DNA of 11,976 nt, taken from NCBI GenBank assembly GCA_018814745.1, contig JAHIZC010000089.1:1-11976 (forward strand), in the 5' to 3' direction. The translations under genes and the position numbers were made by a program. The notes beneath the pieces are model-generated. The model saw only the letters and a list, made by a program, of their open reading frames with translations. It was not told where the DNA came from and searched no databases. Below, piece after piece: positions 5,865-11,976 of this stretch. The stretch's first letter is position 1; each line of letters begins with the position of its first letter. This stretch comes from Candidatus Omnitrophota bacterium (lineage in GTDB: Bacteria; Omnitrophota; Gorgyraeia; Gygaellales; Profunditerraquicolaceae).

Positions 5865-7967
5865 GTGAACATATTACAAATCTTACCGGAAATGCATGTC
5901 GGCGGTGTTGAGACGGGAACGCTTGACCTGGCAAAGGCTTTGGTTAAACTGGGTCATAAAGCGGTAGTGGTTTCAGGTGGCGGAGAATTAGTCGGTGATT
6001 TAGAATCAGCGGGAGCAATACACTATCGACTTCCTGTGCATAAGAAATCTTTATCCAGTATTTTGAAGATGATTCCTCAAGTTGCCGAAATAATCAGGGC
6101 AGAGGAGATAGATATCGTACATGCGCGTTCTCGAGTGCCTGCATGGATCGCTTATTTCGCAGCCCGTCGCACTAATAGAGTATTTATAACTACGGCTCAT
6201 GGTTATTATAGAAAACATTATTTTAGCCGGCCGATGGGTTGGGGTAAGAGAGTGGTTGTAGTGAGTAACGCGATTGCTAGGCATATGATCGAGGATTTTG
6301 GAGTCTCGCGCGAAAGAGTAGTAATGGTGCCGCGTGGCGTTGACTTGAATAAATTCACATTCAGGAAGTTTGAAAGAAAGGTAAAGAATGATTTTGTGGT
6401 GGGTATTGTCGGAAGGTTTAGCCCGATAAAAGGGCACCTACATTTTGTCCAGGCAATGGCGCGCGTAGCAAGGAGTATCCCCCATCTTAAAATCTGGATA
6501 GTTGGGGATGCTCCTGCCTCCAGAGAATCCTATAAGGAGCAAATACAGGTTATGGTAAAGAGACTGGGCCTCTGGCATTGCACGGAATTTTTAGGAACCA
6601 AGAAAGATATCCCCAAAGTTCTATCTCAACTTGACCTTTTGGTTCTTGCTACTACCACTCACGAGGCATTCGGCAGGGTAATTGTGGAGGCGCAGGCTAG
6701 TGGAGTTCCTGTGGTAGCTACGGAGGTGGGAGGAGTGGTCGATGTGGTAGAGAACGGGAAAACCGGCTTGCTTATCCCTCCGGCTGATCCAGCGAGTATG
6801 GCTGAGGCAGTGATCAGATTATACAGGGATACGAAGCTGTCAGCACGCCTGGTAGAGAATGCATATAGAAATGTAAAACGGAAATATAATTTAGATTTGA
6901 TGATTAAGAATACGCTTAATCTTTATGAAGAAGCACTGAGTAACTTCAGGATCTTAATTATTAAGCTCAGTTCATTAGGGGACATTATCTTATCTACGGC
7001 AGCACTGAGAGCGATCAGAGAGAAGTTCCCGCCTAACTATAAAATCAGTTTTCTCGTAGGGGAGGAATCAAAAGAGGCGTTGTTGAGGTGTCCTTATATA
7101 GATGAATTATTAGTTGCCGATTTTAAGAATAAAGAAGCCGGACTTAGAGGATTCATTGATCTGGCTCGCCGTTTAAGAAGTAAGAATTTCGATATTGCGA
7201 TTGACCTGCAAAATAACCGTAAATCGCATATTTTATCTTTTCTTACTTTAAGCCTGAAGCGTTATGGGTATGATAACAAAAAGTTTTCATTTTTACTGAA
7301 TTGCCGCATCCCGGATGATCAACTTTCTATCGCTCCGGTTAAACATCAGTTCAGGATTCTTGAAATGTTGGGTATAGATTTAGTGAATTCTCAATTAGAG
7401 CTTTGGCCAAGCCCAGAAGACGCCTGCTATATTGATGAGTTGTTGACTTCGCAGTGGATAAGCGTTAATCAGAAAATCGTCGGCATCAGCGTAAGCGCAA
7501 GCGAGAGGTGGTTGACGAAAAGCTGGCCGGTTACCCATATGGCTAAATTATGTGAAGAATTAGGACGCAAGCAGATACGCGTGGTTATTACAGGAACAGA
7601 GAAAGATCTCGAGCTTGCTAAGACCATCGCAAATATGGCTAAGGATGCGAATATAATCAATGCCTGCGGAAAGACGACGGTTAATCAGTTGGCGAGTTTA
7701 ATAAAAAGATGTGCAGTGTTCGTCTGCGTTGATTCATCACCCTTACATATCGCAGCAGCAATGAATACGCCGTTTGTCGCTCTTTTCGGGCCGACTGATC
7801 CGAACCGGCATCTACCCCCGGCAAAGAATTTTGTAGTAATTAAAAAAGACTGGCCCTGCAGGCCTTGTTACAAATCAAAATGCAGGGAGAGGAAATGTAT
7901 GGAGCTGATAAACCCGACAGAGGTTTTAGCCACAGTTGAAGCTCTCTTAGATTCTAGAAAAGAATAA
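5865..7967 (+). CDS. Fused glycosyltransferase: GT4 domain followed by GT9 (heptosyltransferase-like) domain
   Basis: A 700-residue protein built from two complete glycosyltransferases. Residues 1 to about 358 are a GT4 (GT-B) enzyme: MHVGGVETGTLDLAKAL, HARSRVPAW, TTAHGYY, VVSNAIARHM, VPRGVDLNKF, VGIVGRFSPIKGH and the EX7E motif Glu267/Glu275 in HEAFGRVIVEA. With almost no linker, residues 361-700 form a GT9 domain: FRILIIKLSSLGDIILSTAAL with Asp373 at the place of the proposed catalytic base, a long insertion-free Rossmann region, VDSSPLHIAAAMNTPFVALFGPTDP and a cysteine tail Cys665, Cys668, Cys673, Cys678. Both domains are normal length, so this is a real fusion, not a truncated pair. It likely adds two successive sugars to the LPS core or a related glycan; neither donor is known. 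GTG 5865 is chosen because the conserved N-terminus starts there. Confidence 0.88.
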   Translation: MNILQILPEMHVGGVETGTLDLAKALVKLGHKAVVVSGGGELVGDLESAGAIHYRLPVHKKSLSSILKMIPQVAEIIRAEEIDIVHARSRVPAWIAYFAARRTNRVFITTAHGYYRKHYFSRPMGWGKRVVVVSNAIARHMIEDFGVSRERVVMVPRGVDLNKFTFRKFERKVKNDFVVGIVGRFSPIKGHLHFVQAMARVARSIPHLKIWIVGDAPASRESYKEQIQVMVKRLGLWHCTEFLGTKKDIPKVLSQLDLLVLATTTHEAFGRVIVEAQASGVPVVATEVGGVVDVVENGKTGLLIPPADPASMAEAVIRLYRDTKLSARLVENAYRNVKRKYNLDLMIKNTLNLYEEALSNFRILIIKLSSLGDIILSTAALRAIREKFPPNYKISFLVGEESKEALLRCPYIDELLVADFKNKEAGLRGFIDLARRLRSKNFDIAIDLQNNRKSHILSFLTLSLKRYGYDNKKFSFLLNCRIPDDQLSIAPVKHQFRILEMLGIDLVNSQLELWPSPEDACYIDELLTSQWISVNQKIVGISVSASERWLTKSWPVTHMAKLCEELGRKQIRVVITGTEKDLELAKTIANMAKDANIINACGKTTVNQLASLIKRCAVFVCVDSSPLHIAAAMNTPFVALFGPTDPNRHLPPAKNFVVIKKDWPCRPCYKSKCRERKCMELINPTEVLATVEALLDSRKE

Positions 7968-7970
7968 ACG

Positions 7971-9086
7971 ATGAACATTCTTTATCTTAGCAATCATCTT
8001 AATGTAGGGGGGATAACTAGTTATCTCCTGACGTTATCAAGCGGGCTTATAAAGAGAGGGCATAATCTATACGTTGCTTCTAGTACTGGAGAGCTGCTTC
8101 CTAAGTTCAACAAAGCCGGTGTCAACTTCATTCCCATACCGATCAGGACAAAAAATGAAATAAGCCCTAAGATTATAGCAAGTGCCTTAAAATTAAAAAG
8201 TATAGCTAGAAGAGAGAAAATTGATTTGGTTCATTCACAAACACGCACGACACAGGTATTGGGGGCCTTGCTGCATAAGTTTTGTGGTCTTGCCCATATT
8301 TCTACCTGTCACGGGTTTTTTAAAGTAAGGTTTTCGCGCAGGCTCTTTCCTTGCTGGGGGCAGAAGGTGATTGCAATAAGCGAATCAGTGAGAGATCATT
8401 TAGTAAAAGATTTTAAGGTCGATGATAGGGATATAGTTGTGATAAATAATGGTATTGACGTAGAGAAATTCAGAGGAGAGAAGAACACCTGCCTGCCGGC
8501 AGGCAGGGAGGAGAGAGAACAGAGGAAAAGCAAATTTGGTTTAAATCAGGGCCCGGTAGTGGGGATAGTGGCAAGGCTCGCTGATGTTAAGGGACATGCA
8601 TATTTGATCAAGGCGATGAAGCCGGTTTTAGAGAGGATAGCGGATGCTCAATTATTGATCGTCGGAGAAGGCAGGATGTATAAGAAATTAGTAGATTTAA
8701 GCAGAACCCTGGGTGTTGATAAAAGCGTAAAGTTTATTCCTAGGCTCTCTGATACAAGGGATGCGTTTTCGGTCATAGATGTATTTGCCATGCCTTCATT
8801 AAAGGAGGGTTTAGGGTTATCGATCATGGAAGCTATGGCTTCAGGCCTTGCAGTCGTTGCTTCCGGTGTAGGCGGAATCACCAGTTTAATAAAAGACCGG
8901 GTAAACGGTTTATTAGTTGAACCCGCTAATGTTGATCAGTTAGCTAAGGCCTTATTAGAGTTGCTCACTAACTTTTCAATGGCTCAGTCTTTTGGTATTG
9001 CCGGCTGTGATTTTGTCCGGAAGAACTTTTCACAGGAGAAGATGGTGGAATTGACAGAGGAGGTATATTCGGAATGTCTAAACTAA
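7971..9086 (+). CDS. Glycosyltransferase family 4
   Basis: A 371-residue GT-B retaining glycosyltransferase, expected to work at the cytoplasmic side of the inner membrane on a lipid-linked acceptor. Motifs: LSNHLNVGGITSYLLTLSSGL at the N-terminus, HSQTRTTQVLG, STCHGFF, VIAISESVRDHL, INNGIDVEKF, VGIVARLADVKGH, LLIVGEG and the EX7E pair Glu279/Glu287 in KEGLGLSIMEAMASG. It is clearly related to the GT4 half of the preceding fusion, so the two may derive from a duplication. A palindromic repeat element encodes part of the loop after NGIDVEKF (about residues 168-184, including CLPAGRE), where family members vary. ATG 7971 follows the previous stop by three bases, and the end overlaps the deacetylase gene by 13 nt. 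Donor and acceptor cannot be deduced. Confidence 0.92.
   Translation: MNILYLSNHLNVGGITSYLLTLSSGLIKRGHNLYVASSTGELLPKFNKAGVNFIPIPIRTKNEISPKIIASALKLKSIARREKIDLVHSQTRTTQVLGALLHKFCGLAHISTCHGFFKVRFSRRLFPCWGQKVIAISESVRDHLVKDFKVDDRDIVVINNGIDVEKFRGEKNTCLPAGREEREQRKSKFGLNQGPVVGIVARLADVKGHAYLIKAMKPVLERIADAQLLIVGEGRMYKKLVDLSRTLGVDKSVKFIPRLSDTRDAFSVIDVFAMPSLKEGLGLSIMEAMASGLAVVASGVGGITSLIKDRVNGLLVEPANVDQLAKALLELLTNFSMAQSFGIAGCDFVRKNFSQEKMVELTEEVYSECLN
8473..8521. repeat. Palindromic repeat element inside the second GT4 gene
   Basis: The core is a perfect 20-nt palindrome, CCTGCCTGCCGGCAGGCAGG (8488-8507). It is flanked by GAGGAGAGAAGAACA (8473-8487) and GAGGAGAGAGAACA (8508-8521), identical except for one inserted base. 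The start-to-start distance is 35 nt, as in the lpxK and ELM1 elements. It is translated in frame as CLPAGRE. This is the best-preserved core of the three. Confidence 0.9.
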
Positions 9087-9868
9087 GAAGATTTGGATTA
9101 GGATTGAGCATCTTCTCTGTACTGTTTTTCTTGGCAACAGTTTTTATATTTTATCGGAATTATACTGTGCCTATACTGATGTACCATCATGTAAATCCCG
9201 GTGCGCTACCGAGAGGTAGATTAGCCGTAAGTACAGCGTCTTTTGAACGCCAGATGAGTTTCTTGAGGAGATGCAATTATAATATAATTCCTCTTGGGGA
9301 CTTAATCAGCCTGATTAAGGATAAGAAAAAAATACCTCCCCGGACTGTCGCTGTAACTCTTGATGATGGGGATAAGGATAATTACCTATATGCCTTCCCG
9401 GTTTTTAAAAAATATAATATACCCGCTACTGTATTTTTGATTGTCAATGAAGTAGGAAGGCCGCAGGGGGATAAGTTGAATTGGGAGCAGGTAAAGATCA
9501 TGCAGGATTCGGGAATAATCACCGTAGGAAGCCACTGTTTAGGCCCTGAACCCTTAGTAAATATGGAAAGCGAAGAGGAATTGAGGAATGAGATATTCGG
9601 ATCGAAGAGGGCATTAGAAGGCCGCTTAGGCAGGGAAGTAAACCTCTTTAGTTATCCTGAGGGACGATTCAACGATAAGATCCGGCAGTTAGTAATCGAT
9701 GCCGGGTACGGCCTGGCGGTTGCTACGAATCCCGGTAAAAGAATTCCCAATGATGATCTCTTTGCTTTAAAGAGGCTTAGGATTTCTGATAGTTCCGATA
9801 ACCTGTTTGTTTTTTGGCTTGAGTCCAGCGGATTTTATAATTTTATCAGGGAGAATAGGCATAAGTGA
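9074..9868 (+). CDS. Membrane-anchored polysaccharide deacetylase-like (NodB/CE4) protein
   Basis: A 264-residue protein with one N-terminal hydrophobic helix (about residues 8-27), probably an uncleaved signal anchor placing the domain in the periplasm. The fold is CE4/NodB: VPILMYHHV at the start, motif 1 TLDDGD with Asp97 and Asp98 (base and metal ligand), AFPVFKKYNIPATVFLI, a motif 2 region GSHCLGPEPL with His154, and motif 3 SYPEGRFN (193-200). The second metal-ligand histidine of the usual H(S/T)xxH motif is missing; the equivalent position is Pro158. The protein may therefore be weak, use a different metal geometry, or be non-catalytic. The place among glycosyltransferases suggests N-deacetylation of a surface-glycan sugar. 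ATG 9074 overlaps the preceding gene by 13 nt and is followed directly by the anchor helix. Confidence 0.85.
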   Translation: MSKLRRFGLGLSIFSVLFFLATVFIFYRNYTVPILMYHHVNPGALPRGRLAVSTASFERQMSFLRRCNYNIIPLGDLISLIKDKKKIPPRTVAVTLDDGDKDNYLYAFPVFKKYNIPATVFLIVNEVGRPQGDKLNWEQVKIMQDSGIITVGSHCLGPEPLVNMESEEELRNEIFGSKRALEGRLGREVNLFSYPEGRFNDKIRQLVIDAGYGLAVATNPGKRIPNDDLFALKRLRISDSSDNLFVFWLESSGFYNFIRENRHK

Positions 9869-10917
9869 TGGTAGAGCTTAGTAAGAGAATATTAATTTTT
9901 GACGTTAATTGGCTGGGCGATGTATTGTTTTCTACTGCCACAATAAGGAATATCAGGCGTAATTTTCCCTATAGCCACATTGCCTGCATAGTTCCCAGCC
10001 GCTGTTATGCGATATTAAAAGATAATCCTTATTTGGATGATATCATTATTTTTGATCAGGATGACCGTCACCGTGGAATCTTGCGCAAATTAGGTTTTAT
10101 CAGACAGCTCAGGAATAGGAAGTTTGATGCCGTATTTTTATTACACCGTTCAATGACGCGTACATTGATCTGTTGGTTAGCGGGCATACCTCAGCGGATA
10201 GGCTATTATACAAGAAAACGCGGCTTTCTCCTGACCAAGAAGGTCAAGCGTTTGAAGCGCGATAATTTACATCGAATTGATTACTATTTAGATATTATTG
10301 AAAATGCAGGCTTAAGAGTCGAGGATAGATACACAGAGTTTTTTATCAAAGAAGAAGACTCTAATTTTATCAATGAATTCTTGAAACAGAAGTCGGTTAA
10401 GAAGGATGATTATTTAGTGGTGATTAATCCGGGAGGAAACTGGTTGCCTAAGCGCTGGCCCAAGGAATATTGGGCAGAATCGGCAGATAGGTTAATCAGT
10501 GAAACTAGGGCCAAGGTGATAATTTCAGGCAGCCTGCAGGATGTAGTTTTGGCCAGAGAAATAAAGGTTCTGATGCAAGAGAAACCGATTATTGCTTCCG
10601 GGAGATTGAACCTTAAACAGCTGGGGGCTCTTTGTAAGAGGGCTGATTTATTTATCACCGCAGATACCGGGCCTTTGCATATTGCTAATGCAGTGGGCGC
10701 AAAGCAGATTATCGCTATTTTCGGCCCTACTTCTGCGGAGTTAACCGGCCCGTATCCTTTAAATAACATCACTATTTTGCAGGAAGATATCGGATGTACT
10801 ATTCCTTGTTACGAGGTACGCTGTAAAGACAACCGCTGTATGAAAGCGGTGAGCGTAAACGCAGTAATCAGGAGAATCAAAGGAAGCAAACATAAAAGAA
10901 TATCCAGGGAGGATTAA
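9868..10917 (+). CDS. Glycosyltransferase family 9, heptosyltransferase-like (WaaF type)
   Basis: About 349 residues, the usual length for LPS heptosyltransferases, which transfer heptose from ADP-heptose to the inner core. Motifs: ILIFDVNWLGDVLFSTATIRNI with the Asp of WLGD at the proposed catalytic position, NPYLDDIIIFD, AGIPQRIGYYTRKRGFLLT, VINPGGNWLPKRWPKEYW, IISGS, the C-terminal donor-site stretch TADTGPLHIANAVG, and FGPTSAELTGP. The tail carries Cys310, Cys314, Cys319 and Cys324 (C-x3-C-x4-C-x4-C). The ATG at 9868 overlaps the previous TGA (TGATG). A GTG at 9865 would add one residue and cannot be excluded. An AGGGAG lies 14 nt upstream. The position of the heptose added is not determined. 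Confidence 0.9.
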   Translation: MVELSKRILIFDVNWLGDVLFSTATIRNIRRNFPYSHIACIVPSRCYAILKDNPYLDDIIIFDQDDRHRGILRKLGFIRQLRNRKFDAVFLLHRSMTRTLICWLAGIPQRIGYYTRKRGFLLTKKVKRLKRDNLHRIDYYLDIIENAGLRVEDRYTEFFIKEEDSNFINEFLKQKSVKKDDYLVVINPGGNWLPKRWPKEYWAESADRLISETRAKVIISGSLQDVVLAREIKVLMQEKPIIASGRLNLKQLGALCKRADLFITADTGPLHIANAVGAKQIIAIFGPTSAELTGPYPLNNITILQEDIGCTIPCYEVRCKDNRCMKAVSVNAVIRRIKGSKHKRISRED

Positions 10918-10924
10918 AAATATC

Positions 10925-11971
10925 GTGAGTGCTGATTCTCAGGGAGGTTTTAAGCGCATCGTGATTACCCGTACAGACAGGATTGGAGATGTGCTTTTGT
11001 CTACTCCGGTAATCAAGGCACTCAGAGATAGGTATGCGGATGCTTTTATTGCGATGATCGTCAGGCCTTATGCTAAAGATATCGTGGCGGATAATCCTTA
11101 TCTTGATCAGGTAATAATCTATGATAAAGGCGGTAAACAGAGGAGTTGGTTAGGGTCGTACAGGTTTGCCCGTAAACTAAGCAAGAAAAAATTTGACTTA
11201 GCAATAATATTGCATCCTACTAACCGTATGCATCTGATAAGTTTCCTCGCAGGCATTCCGCGCAGGGTTGGTTATAATCGAAAGCTTGGATTTTTACTTA
11301 CCGGCGGGTTAAAATATGATAAGCAGCTAGGAGAGAAGCACGAGTCGGAATATAACTTTGATTTGTTACGAACTTTGAATATTGAAACCCAAGAAAGAAA
11401 TCTTTTTATGCCGTTAAGGGAAGAATCGGAGGAGTGGGCGGATGAACTGTTGGAAGATGAGGGTATTAAGAAGAGTGATAGATTATTAGCGATCAATCCG
11501 GGCGCAAGTTGTCCTTCTAAAATCTGGCCTGATCAAAGGTTCGCGGAATCAGCAAACAGGCTGATAGAGAAATATGGGTTTAGAGTTATAGTCATCTCTG
11601 GCCCCAGAGAAATTAGATTAGCAGATAAGGTGGCTAGAGGGATAGACCATCCGGTAGTCAATCTAGCAGGCAAGACTTCGATTAGTCAATTAGCGAGTAT
11701 AATAAAAAGATGTGATTTGTTTATTTCTAATGATTCCGGCCCTGTACATATTGCCACTGCGCTTGGGGTTCCGGTAGTCTCTATCTTTGGCAGGAATCAG
11801 CAGGGGCTTAGCCCGCGGCGCTGGGGACCTTTGGGTAGGAGAGATAAAATTTTGCATAAAGAGGTTGGTTGTATTAAATGCCTGGCGCATCACTGCGTAG
11901 AAGAATTTAAGTGTCTGAAGGCAATAGAGGTTAAAGATGTAGTGCAGGCTGCAGAGTCTATCTTGAGTTAG
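10925..11971 (+). CDS. Glycosyltransferase family 9, heptosyltransferase-like
   Basis: A complete 348-residue GT9 enzyme, closely similar in plan to the preceding gene and probably its paralogue. Motifs: RIVITRTDRIGDVLLSTPVIKAL with the Asp of IGD, NPYLDQVIIYDKGG, AGIPRRVGYNRKLGFLLTGG, AINPGASCPSKIWPDQRF, VISGP, NLAGKTSISQLASIIKRCD, SNDSGPVHIATALG and VSIFGRNQQGLSPRRWGP. The cysteine tail is Cys316, Cys319, Cys324 and Cys330 (C-x2-C-x4-C-x5-C). The GTG start at 10925 has AGGGAGG at 10906-10912, 12 nt upstream and still within the previous gene, which ends 7 nt before the start. The last five bases of the window (AGGTA) could be the beginning of a ribosome-binding site for a further gene. Assignment to WaaC, WaaF or WaaQ type is not possible from sequence reading alone. 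Confidence 0.9.
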   Translation: MSADSQGGFKRIVITRTDRIGDVLLSTPVIKALRDRYADAFIAMIVRPYAKDIVADNPYLDQVIIYDKGGKQRSWLGSYRFARKLSKKKFDLAIILHPTNRMHLISFLAGIPRRVGYNRKLGFLLTGGLKYDKQLGEKHESEYNFDLLRTLNIETQERNLFMPLREESEEWADELLEDEGIKKSDRLLAINPGASCPSKIWPDQRFAESANRLIEKYGFRVIVISGPREIRLADKVARGIDHPVVNLAGKTSISQLASIIKRCDLFISNDSGPVHIATALGVPVVSIFGRNQQGLSPRRWGPLGRRDKILHKEVGCIKCLAHHCVEEFKCLKAIEVKDVVQAAESILS

Positions 11972-11976
11972 AGGTA

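Noticed and set aside
6051..6437. 128-codon open frame on the minus strand within the GT4-GT9 gene
   Set aside because: It is antisense to a strongly conserved GT4 domain, its translation shows no recognisable domain, and no promoter or ribosome site supports it.
6898..6950. Separate internal start for the GT9 half of the fusion
   Set aside because: The frame is continuous. The nearest ATG (6900) lies within the last GT4 helix, about 15 residues before the GT9 domain, and has no convincing ribosome site.
10410..10772. 120-codon open frame on the minus strand within the GT9 gene
   Set aside because: It is the reverse shadow of a conserved heptosyltransferase domain with no independent evidence.

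Overview
The window comes from a Gram-negative (diderm) bacterium that makes lipid A and a Kdo-containing core. All supported genes lie on the + strand and are packed tightly. The moderately AT-rich base composition, the frequent gene fusions and the small GC-rich palindromes inside open reading frames remind me of uncultured lineages such as Omnitrophota. That placement is a guess from style, not a demonstrated assignment.

Layout. Bases 1-745 hold the 3' part of a XerC-like tyrosine recombinase. A four-unit heptamer repeat (750-777) then leads directly into waaA (784-2049), the Kdo transferase. A 327-base gap follows. It holds a start-less fragment resembling the end of a PilZ domain (2057-2257) and a good sigma70-type promoter (2323-2351). 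From that promoter a probable single operon runs to the window end: yjbQ (2377-2796), lpxK (2798-3889), an LpxL-type acyltransferase fused to an ELM1-family domain (3846-5813), a GT4-GT9 fusion glycosyltransferase (5865-7967), a second GT4 (7971-9086), a membrane-anchored NodB-type deacetylase (9074-9868), and two more GT9 heptosyltransferase-like enzymes (9868-10917 and 10925-11971). Gaps are 0-51 bases and several genes overlap.

How the genes fit together. LpxK adds the 4'-phosphate to the lipid A disaccharide, WaaA adds Kdo, and the LpxL domain adds a secondary acyl chain. The three GT9 and two GT4 domains would then extend the inner core or another surface glycan, with the deacetylase as a possible sugar-modifying enzyme. 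YjbQ is the one gene with no obvious link to the envelope.

The most unusual signal is a repeat pattern. Three ORFs (lpxK, lpxL-ELM1 and the second GT4) each carry a 20-21-nt palindrome of the type CCTGCC...GGCAGG. In every case it sits between two near-identical direct repeats of about 14 nt (two heptamers), and the start-to-start distance is 35 nt in all three. The flanking 14-mers are unrelated between loci. The tract before waaA is a perfect 14-nt duplication without a palindrome, so it looks like an empty version of the same arrangement. Other points of interest are the two gene fusions, a deacetylase lacking a metal-ligand histidine, four-cysteine tails on all three GT9 domains, and a 10-bp inverted repeat around the start of the GT4-GT9 gene.
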